Below, in pieces: positions 7,339-14,773 of a stretch of 17,760 bases of DNA; position 1 is the first letter of the stretch, and the number at the start of each line of letters is the position of its first letter. This DNA comes from an uncultured Candidatus Melainabacteria bacterium. GTDB taxonomy: Bacteria; Cyanobacteriota; Vampirovibrionia; Gastranaerophilales; Gastranaerophilaceae. The stretch is from positions 1 to 17,760 of the forward strand of contig CAMHMW010000023.1 in NCBI GenBank assembly GCA_946186335.1, in the 5' to 3' direction. Below the pieces are notes generated by a model. The model was not told the origin of the DNA. It worked only from the letters and a program-made list of their open reading frames with translations, and searched no databases. A program made the translations under genes and the position numbers.

Positions 7339-9630
7339 GTGATGTATGAATTTCCGTTTGAGTTAGACGATTTTCAAAAAGAAGCCTGTCAGGTTATTGA
7401 TAACGGGGAAAGCGTTGTTGTATGTGCTCCGACTGGTGCGGGAAAAACCGTCATTGCTCAGCATGCAATACATCGTGCATTAGAGCAGGGTGTTCGTATA
7501 TTTTATACAACACCTCTAAAGGCGCTTTCGAATCAGAAGTTTTATGATTTTGGCGAAAAATACGGCTACGATAAGGTCGGTCTTTTAACCGGTGATACCT
7601 CAATAAACAGGGGTGCCCAAATTGTTATTATGACAACGGAAGTTTTCCGAAATATGCTTTACGGAACGAATTTCGGGGCGGTTGCGGATAACCTTAAAGA
7701 TGTCAGATATGTCGTATTAGACGAAGTTCACTATATGAATGATGAACAAAGGGGAACTGTTTGGGAAGAAAGTATTATCTACTGTCCGACAAATATTCAG
7801 ATAATTGCTCTGTCGGCAACAGTTGCAAACTGTCAGGATTTGACAGACTGGATAAATACCGTTCATTCCAAAACAACTCTTGTAAATACTGATTTCCGTC
7901 CTGTTCCTCTGAGATTTTATTATTTTGATTCTTCTCAGCCGTTTAAACTTTTGCCTTTGTTTACTCCGGAAGGTAAATTAAATAAAAAAATTCGTCCCGA
8001 AAAACCTCAGTGGGCAAAAGGTAAAGATAAACGTAAAAAATCTTACGTTAAACAAATTGTTTCAAATCTGGCAGAGGCGGATATGCTTCCGGCAATTTAT
8101 TTTACTTTTTCCCGTAAAAAATGCGATGAACAAATGGAAAGATGTTCGGGTTTGGGTTTGAATACAAAAGAAGAACAGGAAAGAATCAAACAGTTTATTG
8201 ACGAATTTATTGCGGATAATCCTCACCTGTACGGTAATAAACATACAGAATATCTTATTCAGGGGGTTGCATCTCATCATGCGGGACTTTTACCGGGGTG
8301 GAAAAATCTTGTTGAAAAACTTTTTCAGCAGGGCTTAATAAAAGTAGTGTTTGCAACAGAAACCCTTGCAGCCGGTATAAATATGCCTGCGCGTTCTACT
8401 GTTATAAGTTCTGCCAGCAAAAGAACAGACTCAGGTCACAGAATGCTTACTGCAAATGAATTTTTGCAGATGTCAGGGCGTGCGGGACGTAGGGGAATGG
8501 ATGAAGTTGGTTATGTGACAATTGTCGGAACATCTTTCCAGACACCTGAGGAAGTTGCGGAACTTGTTTCAAGCGGTTCGAATCCTCTGGAAAGCCGTTT
8601 CTCCCCATCTTATTCAATGGTTTTAAATCTGCTTCAAAGATTTTCACTTGAAGAATCAAAAGAACTTATATTAAAAAGTTTCGGGTATTATTCTTCTGAT
8701 TTCAGGTTAAAACCGATTTTACAGCAGCTTGAAGAATATGAAAATGAGTTGAAGTCCCGTGCGTTTGTGTGTCCCTATAAGTTAACTGATGATGATTTGA
8801 GAGAATTTGACAAAGCAAGATTTATTTATGTTCAGAACAGACAAACTTATAAAAAAATTCTTCGTCAGGAAAAGAATAAAAAACGTTCGCTATCTCCCGA
8901 GGTTATTGAGTTTGGTGAAAAGAACAAGGAAGAATTAAGGAGAATGCAGAGTTTTGCCTGTGAACACTGCAACAAATACAAACGTCATTCAAAAGATTTG
9001 GAGGTTTCACAGCGTCTTATTTCAAAAAAGAGAAAACTTGAAAAAGAAATTGAAAATCAAAAAGATATTTACTGGAACAAGTTTTTGGCGCACAAGGCTA
9101 TTCTTGAGGATTACGGCTATATTCAAAAAGATTACCCGACAGAACGGGGAAAATCAACCTCCCAAATTCGTTCAGAAAATGAATTGTATCTTGCGGAAAT
9201 TATTTTCTCGGGAATTTTGGAAAATCTCACCCCGTCGCAGTTGGCAGGAGTTATTTGTGCTCTGACAACGGAAGATTTAAGAATGGATATTCCGTATATT
9301 CCGTTTTCTGAACCTGTCAGAAAAACTCTTAATTTAATCCGCAATATCAAGAAAAAACTTTATAAAAAACAAACTCAATATGATATTGATTCACCCCTAT
9401 ATATAAACCCGTATTTTAGTTCGCTCATTGAACTCTGGGTTGAAGGTGCCGAATGGGAAACTGTTACAGAACAGATAGATATGGGTGAAGGGGATATCGT
9501 AAGAGCATTTAAACGGGTTGTTGATGTTTTGAGGCAGTTCACCGTCATAGATAACGTGCCGGAGGCACTTGTCTTTACCGCAAGAGAAGCGATTGAAAAA
9601 ATACTCCGTGCCCCTGTTGACGTTGACTAG
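7339..9630 (+). CDS. DExH-box RNA helicase, Ski2-like with DSHCT-type C-terminus
   Basis: Superfamily 2 ATP-dependent helicase, probably acting on RNA. The start is GTG 7339, eight bases after AAAGGA; ATG 7342 is an almost equivalent alternative. Helicase domain 1 shows Walker A APTGAGKT (30-37), DEVH (128-131) and the S-A-T motif (159-161). Domain 2 shows FATETLAAGINMP (338-350) and QMSGRAGRRGMD (377-388), a pattern typical of Ski2/Mtr4. A charged middle region carries C478 and a C541-x2-C544 pair with H550. The last 170 residues or so match the DSHCT helical domain, including a typical GDIVRAFKRVVDVLRQF segment. Length and layout recall the cyanobacterial helicases related to chloroplast ISE2, which fits the proposed lineage. 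The gene stands alone with its own promoter. The exact RNA target is unknown. Confidence 0.92.
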   Translation: MMYEFPFELDDFQKEACQVIDNGESVVVCAPTGAGKTVIAQHAIHRALEQGVRIFYTTPLKALSNQKFYDFGEKYGYDKVGLLTGDTSINRGAQIVIMTTEVFRNMLYGTNFGAVADNLKDVRYVVLDEVHYMNDEQRGTVWEESIIYCPTNIQIIALSATVANCQDLTDWINTVHSKTTLVNTDFRPVPLRFYYFDSSQPFKLLPLFTPEGKLNKKIRPEKPQWAKGKDKRKKSYVKQIVSNLAEADMLPAIYFTFSRKKCDEQMERCSGLGLNTKEEQERIKQFIDEFIADNPHLYGNKHTEYLIQGVASHHAGLLPGWKNLVEKLFQQGLIKVVFATETLAAGINMPARSTVISSASKRTDSGHRMLTANEFLQMSGRAGRRGMDEVGYVTIVGTSFQTPEEVAELVSSGSNPLESRFSPSYSMVLNLLQRFSLEESKELILKSFGYYSSDFRLKPILQQLEEYENELKSRAFVCPYKLTDDDLREFDKARFIYVQNRQTYKKILRQEKNKKRSLSPEVIEFGEKNKEELRRMQSFACEHCNKYKRHSKDLEVSQRLISKKRKLEKEIENQKDIYWNKFLAHKAILEDYGYIQKDYPTERGKSTSQIRSENELYLAEIIFSGILENLTPSQLAGVICALTTEDLRMDIPYIPFSEPVRKTLNLIRNIKKKLYKKQTQYDIDSPLYINPYFSSLIELWVEGAEWETVTEQIDMGEGDIVRAFKRVVDVLRQFTVIDNVPEALVFTAREAIEKILRAPVDVD

Positions 9631-9633
9631 GGG

Positions 9634-9740
9634 GTAAATGTATGTTACCTACCGTGGTTTAGTTTGTGTGTCTTTGGTATTTTGTGATAAATGTACTTTG
9701 CGACCGTGGTTTAGTTTGTTTAGAGTAAATATACGTTCCC
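9634..9740. repeat. Degenerate direct repeats after the helicase gene
   Basis: ACCGTGGTTTAGTTTGT occurs identically at 9651-9667 and 9703-9719, 52 bases apart. Each copy is preceded by a variant of TAAATGTA (9635 and 9688), and a third partial copy, TAAATATACGTT, starts at 9726. The pattern is two and a half imperfect units of about 52 bases in non-coding sequence. An open frame crosses it but has no ribosome site and runs antisense into etfA. Confidence 0.75.
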
Positions 9741-9750
9741 AAGTATGTAA

Positions 9751-9769
9751 GTTGGGCTTTCAGCCCAAC
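9751..9769. terminator. Hairpin between the converging helicase and etfA genes
   Basis: GTTGGGCT (9751-9758) pairs perfectly with AGCCCAAC (9762-9769) across a 3-base loop. Neither strand has a T-tract afterwards, so it is a weak or factor-aided terminator, or a 3' end protecting hairpin, rather than a textbook intrinsic terminator. Confidence 0.5.
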
Positions 9770-9777
9770 ACGTATAA

Positions 9778-10773
9778 TTATTCTTTCAGAAATTCGGGTA
9801 TGATTTCAAAGAAATCTCCGACAATTCCGGTATCTGCAATATCAAAAATCGGGGCATTTTCATCGTTGTTTATTGCAATAATATGTGCGGAATTTTCCAT
9901 CCCTATTGTATGTTGAATTGCGCCTGAAATTCCGCAGGCTATGTATATTCTGGGGGTAACGGTTTTACCCGTCTGTCCGATTTGAGCAGATTGGGGCGCA
10001 AGTCCCATTTCAACCGCAACTCTTGTGGCACCGACAGATGCTCCGATTTTATCCGCAAACTGTTTCAGAAGTTTGAATCCTGCTTCATTTTTGAGTCCCC
10101 TGCCTCCTGCAACAATAATTTCAGCTGAATCAAGTTCGTTTATAACGTTTTGAACATTCTTCTTAAATTCAATAATCTCCACTCTGTCGTTTATTCCGTT
10201 AAGAGTTACCGCACGTTGTATAAATTCTGTTTGCACATAATTATTGACTGGGTTAACCTTAAAGACATTCGGGCGAACGGTTGCCATTTGGGGGTATGTT
10301 TTACAAAGAATTGTCGCCATAAGCTGCCCGCCAAATGTCGGACGGGTTGCCGCAAGCTGTCCGTTTTCGTTTATATCAAGCCCTGTGCAGTCTGCCGTAA
10401 GTCCCGTTGCAAGCGCACCGGATATTCTCGGGGCTAAATCTCTGCCCTCATTGGTTGCACCCACAAGCATAATTTCGGGTCGGGTTTCTTTAACCAGTTC
10501 AACTATTAGTTTTGAATAGTATTCGGTTGAATAGTTTTTAAATCTTTCATCCTCAAAATAGAAAACCTTATTCACTCCCATATTTGAAAACGCTTCTTTA
10601 TACCCGTCAATTTGTCCCGGCGAGGTAAAAATAACCGCATTAACATCAACTCCGCCCAGTTTTTGAGCAAGTTCTTTTGCCTTATTAAGAAGTTCAAAAA
10701 ATACGGTATGGATATACCCGTCCCTGTTTTTCTGTGCGTATATTAAAATTCCCGAATTGTTTTCGTTTGGCAT
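9778..10773 (-). CDS. etfA: Electron transfer flavoprotein, alpha subunit
   Basis: Alpha subunit of the ETF heterodimer, which carries electrons between dehydrogenases on bound FAD. I choose ATG 10773-10771 (331 residues): it follows the etfB stop by one base, with GAAGGA upstream. A TTG start six codons earlier would overlap etfB and lacks a ribosome site. The C-terminal FAD-binding domain is clear: AGGRG (222-226), QIGQTGK (264-270), GISGAIQH (281-288), then DIADTGIVGD. The N-terminal Rossmann-like half includes the region NEGRDLAPRISGALATGL. The segment before QIGQTGK reads EMGLAPQ, where many family members have a D-x-G-W-x-P variant. It is the last gene of the nfnA-like/etfB/etfA cluster and probably translationally coupled to etfB. 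Confidence 0.96.
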   Translation of the reverse strand: MPNENNSGILIYAQKNRDGYIHTVFFELLNKAKELAQKLGGVDVNAVIFTSPGQIDGYKEAFSNMGVNKVFYFEDERFKNYSTEYYSKLIVELVKETRPEIMLVGATNEGRDLAPRISGALATGLTADCTGLDINENGQLAATRPTFGGQLMATILCKTYPQMATVRPNVFKVNPVNNYVQTEFIQRAVTLNGINDRVEIIEFKKNVQNVINELDSAEIIVAGGRGLKNEAGFKLLKQFADKIGASVGATRVAVEMGLAPQSAQIGQTGKTVTPRIYIACGISGAIQHTIGMENSAHIIAINNDENAPIFDIADTGIVGDFFEIIPEFLKE

Positions 10774-10774
10774 A

Positions 10775-11557
10775 TTATTTGAGTCCTTCAATTTTTTCTT
10801 TCAAAAGGTTTACGCTATCCTGAACATTCATTTTAAACTTTTGTGCATTGTGGTTTGACTGGTTGCGAAATGCCTTGCTGACATAGGTCGGTGAACCTTT
10901 GAGTCCGCATTTTTCGGCACTTAACCCGATATCTTCCATTGTGCATACTTTGATTTCCTTTTTTGATGCCGAAATTATACCGTTTATCAGCGGTCGTTTT
11001 GGCTCAAATTGCTGTGTCATAACGCAGATAAGTGCGGGTAGTGTTACTCTGACGGTTTCAATTCCGTCATCTGCGGTTTTTGTTAAAGTCAGAGTTTTTT
11101 CTTCCGCATTAACAATGTCCTGAACATAAGTTACCTGTGGAATATCAAGGAAATTTGCAATACTCGGACCTGTTTGTGCGGTATCGCCGTCAACTGCGAA
11201 CTGCCCGCACACTATTAAATCAAAATCAGGTAAGACTGTCCTTATAGCACGGGAAATAGTTTGTCCTGTTGCAAAGGTATCTGCTCCCGCAAATTTTCTG
11301 TCGGAAATTAATACCGCATTATCACACCCCAGAGCCAATACTTTTCTGAGCATGCTCTCAGCCTGCGCGGGTCCCATTGTAAAAACGGTAATTGAAGAAC
11401 CTGAAACCTGTTCTTTAATTTTCAGGGCGAGTTCGGTTGCGTAAATATCATAAGGATTTATTACGCTTTCTACACCCTCTCGCTGAATGGTATTATTTTC
11501 TGTCCATTTTATGTCTGTTGTGTCGGGTACCTGTTTTATGCACAATGCTATTTTCAT
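10775..11557 (-). CDS. etfB: Electron transfer flavoprotein, beta subunit
   Basis: 260 residues, ATG at 11557-11555 preceded by GAGAGG. It starts MKIALCIKQVPDT, the standard beta-subunit opening. Later come NPYDIYATELAL (34-45), the GADTFATG segment (91-98) and AVDGDTAQTGP (121-131). The family signature region VRVTLPALICVMTQQFEPKRP lies at about 169-189. In ETFs described as electron-bifurcating the beta subunit has a DGDTAQ(V/T)GP-type motif and holds a second FAD, while canonical mitochondrial-type ETFs hold AMP with a different sequence here. The motif therefore favours a bifurcating or anaerobic-type ETF; this is inference from one motif. The dehydrogenase partner is not in the window. 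It is separated from the preceding small Cys gene by 71 bases containing a perfect inverted repeat. Confidence 0.96.
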   Translation of the reverse strand: MKIALCIKQVPDTTDIKWTENNTIQREGVESVINPYDIYATELALKIKEQVSGSSITVFTMGPAQAESMLRKVLALGCDNAVLISDRKFAGADTFATGQTISRAIRTVLPDFDLIVCGQFAVDGDTAQTGPSIANFLDIPQVTYVQDIVNAEEKTLTLTKTADDGIETVRVTLPALICVMTQQFEPKRPLINGIISASKKEIKVCTMEDIGLSAEKCGLKGSPTYVSKAFRNQSNHNAQKFKMNVQDSVNLLKEKIEGLK

Positions 11558-11580
11558 AAAAACCTCTCAGTTTCATGATA

Positions 11581-11612
11581 TTATACCCTCCTGCTTATGC
11601 AAAAGGGTATAA
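11581..11612. repeat. 9-bp perfect inverted repeat upstream of etfB
   Basis: TTATACCCT (11581-11589) and AGGGTATAA (11604-11612) flank 14 bases. In the minus-strand transcript this would be a stem-loop ending 23 bases before the etfB start codon. No T-tract follows, so it is more likely an mRNA processing or stabilising element, or a protein-binding site, than a terminator. Confidence 0.6.
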
Positions 11613-11628
11613 GTCAATTATACTAATA

Positions 11629-11811
11629 TTACTTAGCAGCGTTTTGTTTTTGTTTCTGGTTTGCATCTAATAATGCGTTATATGCAAGCAGATACATTGA
11701 ACATTTTTTTACTGACGGTACGTACCAAGCACATTTTGTCTGTGAACATACCATATCAATTCCTGCATTGATACTGACTAACGGACAAACCGGAATATCA
11801 TTTTTACCCAT
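11629..11811 (-). CDS. 60-aa four-cysteine protein, putative metal binder
   Basis: ATG at 11811-11809 with AGGAG upstream, 18 bases after the stop of the NfnA-like gene, so it is part of that operon. Cysteines are at 9, 22, 27 and 37, in the pattern C-P-L-x(10)-C-x4-C-A-W-Y-x6-C. This resembles small proteins of anaerobic bacteria whose spaced cysteines could hold zinc or an Fe-S cluster, but I know of no proven function. The end is Lys/Gln/Ala-rich and probably disordered. No signal peptide or membrane segment is present. The setting between an Fe-S flavoprotein and ETF suggests a role in electron transfer or in assembling that system. The gene is supported by ribosome site, spacing and composition. 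Confidence 0.8.
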   Translation of the reverse strand: MGKNDIPVCPLVSINAGIDMVCSQTKCAWYVPSVKKCSMYLLAYNALLDANQKQKQNAAK

Positions 11812-11829
11812 AACTAACTCTCCTATTTT

Positions 11830-12663
11830 CTATCCTTGTTTTAATAAGTTGCAACTTTCACAACGTTTACGTTCTTCATCTTTGTATATTTTTGTTCTGT
11901 TAATAACTTCGTCAAAGTCAATTTTGTGAGCGTCAAAATCAGGTCCGTCAACGCAGGCAAATTTTGTTTCTCCGCCGACGGTAACACGGCAGGCACCGCA
12001 CATTCCCGTTCCGTCAACCATAATCGGGTTCATGCTGGCTTCTGTATAAATGCCCTTATCACGTGTCAATTCCGCAACTGCTCTCATCATCGGCATAGGT
12101 CCGACCGCTATAACATAATCAACTTTTTCTTTTTCTATAATATCTTTCAAAACGGTTGTTCCAAAACCCTTAATTCCGTACGAACCGTCATCGGTTGTCA
12201 GATATAATTCTGTGCAGGCTGTTCTCATTTTATCTTCCCAGAAAAGAAGTTCTTTTGTTCTTGCTCCTGCTATCATATAAACTTTATTGCCCGCATCTTT
12301 TAATGCTTTTGATATTAAATAACAGGGTGCCGCTCCATAACCGCCTGCAACACAAACTGCCGTTCCGTAATTTTTAATTTCTGTGGGTTTGCCAAGCGGT
12401 CCGACAAGGTCAACAAGTTCATCCCCGACTTCCAGTTGAGCGAGTTTTTTTGTTGAATATCCGACAGCCATAAATACAAGTGTCAAAATGCCTTTTTCTT
12501 TATCCGTATCTGCAATAGTTAAAGGTACTCTTTCGCCGTCTTCTTCCACTCTGAATATAATAAACTGTCCTGCCTGTGCGTTTCTGACAACGTACGGTGC
12601 ATCAATTGTTATTTCATATTGATTCGGACATAGTTCTCTCTTTGATAATATTTTATAACCCAT
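11830..12663 (-). CDS. NfnA/SudB-like FAD/NAD(P)-binding [2Fe-2S] electron-transfer subunit
   Basis: 277 residues, ATG at 12663-12661 with AAGGAA upstream. It belongs to the ferredoxin-NADP reductase fold family that includes dihydroorotate dehydrogenase electron-transfer subunit (PyrK), sulfide dehydrogenase beta subunit and NfnA. The FAD motif RVPLTIAD is at 45-52, and the NAD(P)-binding segment CVAGGYGAAPCY at 104-115. The C-terminal [2Fe-2S] site has D217 and C222, C225 and C237 in VDGTGMCGACR...FACVDGPDFDAHKIDF, the NfnA arrangement in which an aspartate can act as cluster ligand. It normally pairs with the large NfnB (GltA-like) subunit, which is absent here; the neighbours are a Cys-rich small protein and etfBA. 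An extra C-x2-C pair (268, 271) stands at the very end. The substrate pair NADH/NADPH/ferredoxin cannot be settled from sequence. Confidence 0.9.
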   Translation of the reverse strand: MGYKILSKRELCPNQYEITIDAPYVVRNAQAGQFIIFRVEEDGERVPLTIADTDKEKGILTLVFMAVGYSTKKLAQLEVGDELVDLVGPLGKPTEIKNYGTAVCVAGGYGAAPCYLISKALKDAGNKVYMIAGARTKELLFWEDKMRTACTELYLTTDDGSYGIKGFGTTVLKDIIEKEKVDYVIAVGPMPMMRAVAELTRDKGIYTEASMNPIMVDGTGMCGACRVTVGGETKFACVDGPDFDAHKIDFDEVINRTKIYKDEERKRCESCNLLKQG

Positions 12664-12685
12664 TTTATTTCCTTATTTATATCTG

Positions 12686-12714
12686 ATTATACTATAAATA
12701 TTTGTTTTTGAAAA
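12686..12714 (-). promoter_or_regulatory. Predicted promoter of the nfnA-like/etfBA cluster
   Basis: Minus strand TTTTCA (12709-12714), 17-base spacer, consensus TATAAT (12686-12691), about 22 bases before the ATG. It lies directly after the terminator of the preceding cluster, so this cluster is an independent transcription unit. Confidence 0.6.
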
Positions 12715-12728
12715 TATGTTAAGACAAT

Positions 12729-12760
12729 AAAAAGGCGGTCTTTTCAAAAGACCGCCTTTT
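12729..12760 (-). terminator. Strong intrinsic terminator of the rel/nfeD/flotillin cluster
   Basis: AAAAGGCGGTCTTTT (12730-12744) is perfectly complementary to AAAAGACCGCCTTTT (12746-12760). The G+C-rich core is followed on the minus strand by a run of T. The 15-bp stem lies 19 bases after the flotillin stop. Confidence 0.92.
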
Positions 12761-12779
12761 GCAGTTATGAATAATTGTC

Positions 12780-14189
12780 TTATTCCGCTGCTTTTTCTTC
12801 TTCTTTTTTATCTTCTGTAACTCCGCTGTCAACTTTACCCAAAATTCCGGGTAATTCAATTCCTGCCTGTCCTGCCAAATCGTGCATTGCAGGAAGTGCC
12901 TTAATCAAATCTTTCATAAAGTTTGCGGTAGTTGAACCGTTAGCAGAACCTGTTCCGCCGTCCCAAACCGTAATCTTATCAAATTTGATATTCTTAATGG
13001 CTTCAACCTGTTTTGCAACAAGTGTTTCAAGTTTTTCTATCATTAAGAAGCTTGTAGCTATTTCGGGTCGGTTATTTGAAATCTTAACAAGGTCTTGGTA
13101 ACCTTTTGCTTTTGCTTCCAGAACGGCTTTTACACCTTCTGCTTCCGCAAAGTATTTTGCTTTTATAGCATCAGCCTGACCTTGAGCAACACGTCTGAGT
13201 CTTTCTGCTTCGGCATCCGCTTCAACCTGAATTTTTAATTTTTCAACTTCTTTTCTCGCAAGTTCTTCTTTCTTTAATTTAGCTTCTTCCTGTTCTTTTT
13301 GGGCAAGTAAAACATCACGCTGAGCATTTGCTTTTGCAACTTCACCTTCTTTGAAAGCGCTTGCCTGTTTTACCGCAAGGGTTGCATTGTATTCTGCGAT
13401 ATTTGCTTTTGCAATGTTTTCACCTTCAACTGCCTGTGCTTCCAAATCTGCTGTTTTAATACGCTGTTCTTTATCAGCATTTGTTTTACCGATTTGGGTT
13501 TCGGCTGATTGTTGTGCAACCTGAACTTCTTTTTCTTTGTTAGCGGATGCTTCACCGACAGCACCAAGTTTTTCCTGTTGCGCAACTTCAACTTTTGCTT
13601 TGTTGATGGCTTCTGCTGCCGCTTTTTTACCGATAGCATCAATATATCCGGATTCATCCGTAATATCCTTGATGTTTACGTTGATGATTTCAAGACCGAT
13701 TTTATTAAGTTCTGTATTTACGTTTGCGTTAATTTGTTCCAGAAATTTTTCTCTGTCCTGGTTAATTTCTTCAATTGTCAATGTTGCGATAGCAAGACGT
13801 AATTGACCCAAAATAATGTCGCTTGCCTGTGTTATAACGTCATTTTTTGATAAGCCCAAAAGACGTTCTGCCGCATTTATCATAATTGTCGGATTTGTTG
13901 AAATACCGAAAGTAAATGTTGACGGTACCGCAACACGGATATTTCCTTTTGACAATGCTCCGCGAAGATCAATATCCGTTGTCATGGGTTCTAATGAGAG
14001 AACTCCGTAATCCTGAATTAACGGGATAATGAATGTGCCGCCCCCATGGACACATTTTGCGGTTTTTGTTCCGCCTGTTTTACCGTAAACAACTATAATT
14101 TTGTTTGACGGACATCTTTTGTAGCGGTTTGCAACAAATACGAAAACCGATACGAGAATTAGTGATAGTGCTAGCCATAATCCAAACAT
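12780..14189 (-). CDS. Flotillin-family SPFH-domain membrane protein
   Basis: 469 residues, ATG at 14189-14187 with AAGGAG upstream. Residues 2-20 form an N-terminal membrane hairpin or anchor. The SPFH/band 7 domain follows (about 25-190; region YGVLSLEPMTTDIDLRG, then VITQASDIILGQLR). An Ala/Glu/Lys-rich coiled-coil region (about 190-380) carries the repeated E-A/K-A pattern of flotillins. The C-terminal part contains the typical NIKFDKITVWDGG segment (about 401-413), then Gly/Ser and a charged acidic tail. Flotillins scaffold protein assembly in membrane microdomains. The upstream NfeD-like gene, 18 bases away, is the standard partner, as in Bacillus yuaF-floT. It is the last gene before a strong terminator and is probably cotranscribed with rel. 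Confidence 0.94.
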   Translation of the reverse strand: MFGLWLALSLILVSVFVFVANRYKRCPSNKIIVVYGKTGGTKTAKCVHGGGTFIIPLIQDYGVLSLEPMTTDIDLRGALSKGNIRVAVPSTFTFGISTNPTIMINAAERLLGLSKNDVITQASDIILGQLRLAIATLTIEEINQDREKFLEQINANVNTELNKIGLEIINVNIKDITDESGYIDAIGKKAAAEAINKAKVEVAQQEKLGAVGEASANKEKEVQVAQQSAETQIGKTNADKEQRIKTADLEAQAVEGENIAKANIAEYNATLAVKQASAFKEGEVAKANAQRDVLLAQKEQEEAKLKKEELARKEVEKLKIQVEADAEAERLRRVAQGQADAIKAKYFAEAEGVKAVLEAKAKGYQDLVKISNNRPEIATSFLMIEKLETLVAKQVEAIKNIKFDKITVWDGGTGSANGSTTANFMKDLIKALPAMHDLAGQAGIELPGILGKVDSGVTEDKKEEEKAAE

Positions 14190-14207
14190 GATTTTCTCCT
14201 TTTCTGA

Positions 14208-14762
14208 TTAGAATTTCTCTATATATAGTGTATTGTTTTCTATTTTTATTACCTTAATCGGTTCAAATGAATTGATTTCAACATCCGTACTGTTTATGGC
14301 ATCCATAACCATAAGTTGTTCGTTGATTTCTATTTCGATTTTACCTGTGCCGTGCGGCTCAAATTTTGTATATGCCTTACCGTTTCTGTTAAGTGCGGTA
14401 TTAATGTCCTTTACGACTTTCTTTTCAAGTTTTTTAACCCAGAACATAAGTCCTGCCGCTAAAAACATAAATATTATACCGACAATAAATGAAACAATTA
14501 AACTGGAAACTTGTTTCATATTAAATTGCTGTAATGCTGCATAACCCATCCAGCCAAAACCCATTAAAAATGCAAGAAGGGTCTGAACGGATATAAAATT
14601 AAATGATGTGTCTGTATCGGTTTCCGAATTAAAATCTGCGCTGACTTCACTGCCGCTTCCTCCAAAAATCATAAAGAATGCGAGTTTTACGGTAAACAGT
14701 AAAGTTGCAAATACTGCTATGTAGTAATATGTTTCAATACAAATAAGGGTGTTTATTGTCAT
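14208..14762 (-). CDS. NfeD-like membrane protein, flotillin partner
   Basis: 184 residues, ATG at 14762-14760. AAAGGAG upstream overlaps the stop codon of rel, so translation is probably coupled. Three hydrophobic segments at about 13-33, 57-77 and 86-108 are predicted membrane helices, with a short acidic Ser/Thr loop between the first two. The C-terminus (about 120-184) is beta-rich: GKAYTKFEPHGTGKIEI, then VDVEINSF-like turns and VIKIENNTLYIEKF, the layout of the cytoplasmic OB-fold of NfeD proteins. NfeD proteins without the ClpP-like protease part (YuaF type) bind flotillins and shape their domains. The low similarity outside the OB motif leaves the exact subfamily open, but gene order makes the assignment firm. 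Confidence 0.86.
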   Translation of the reverse strand: MTINTLICIETYYYIAVFATLLFTVKLAFFMIFGGSGSEVSADFNSETDTDTSFNFISVQTLLAFLMGFGWMGYAALQQFNMKQVSSLIVSFIVGIIFMFLAAGLMFWVKKLEKKVVKDINTALNRNGKAYTKFEPHGTGKIEIEINEQLMVMDAINSTDVEINSFEPIKVIKIENNTLYIEKF

Positions 14763-14773
14763 AATATGCTCCT

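Noticed and set aside
9634..9740. Possible CRISPR array
   Set aside because: Only two exact 17-base words and one partial copy, no uniform repeat-spacer pattern and no cas genes.
9638..9916. 92-residue plus-strand open frame after the helicase gene
   Set aside because: It spans the non-coding repeats and runs antisense into etfA; no ribosome site and no recognisable protein features.
10774..10791. TTG start for etfA overlapping the end of etfB
   Set aside because: No ribosome site before it, while ATG 10773 follows GAAGGA and sits one base after the etfB stop.
13370..13657. Lys-rich minus-strand frame and plus-strand Phe/Cys-rich frames over the flotillin gene
   Set aside because: Shadow frames of the Ala/Glu/Lys-rich coiled-coil coding region.
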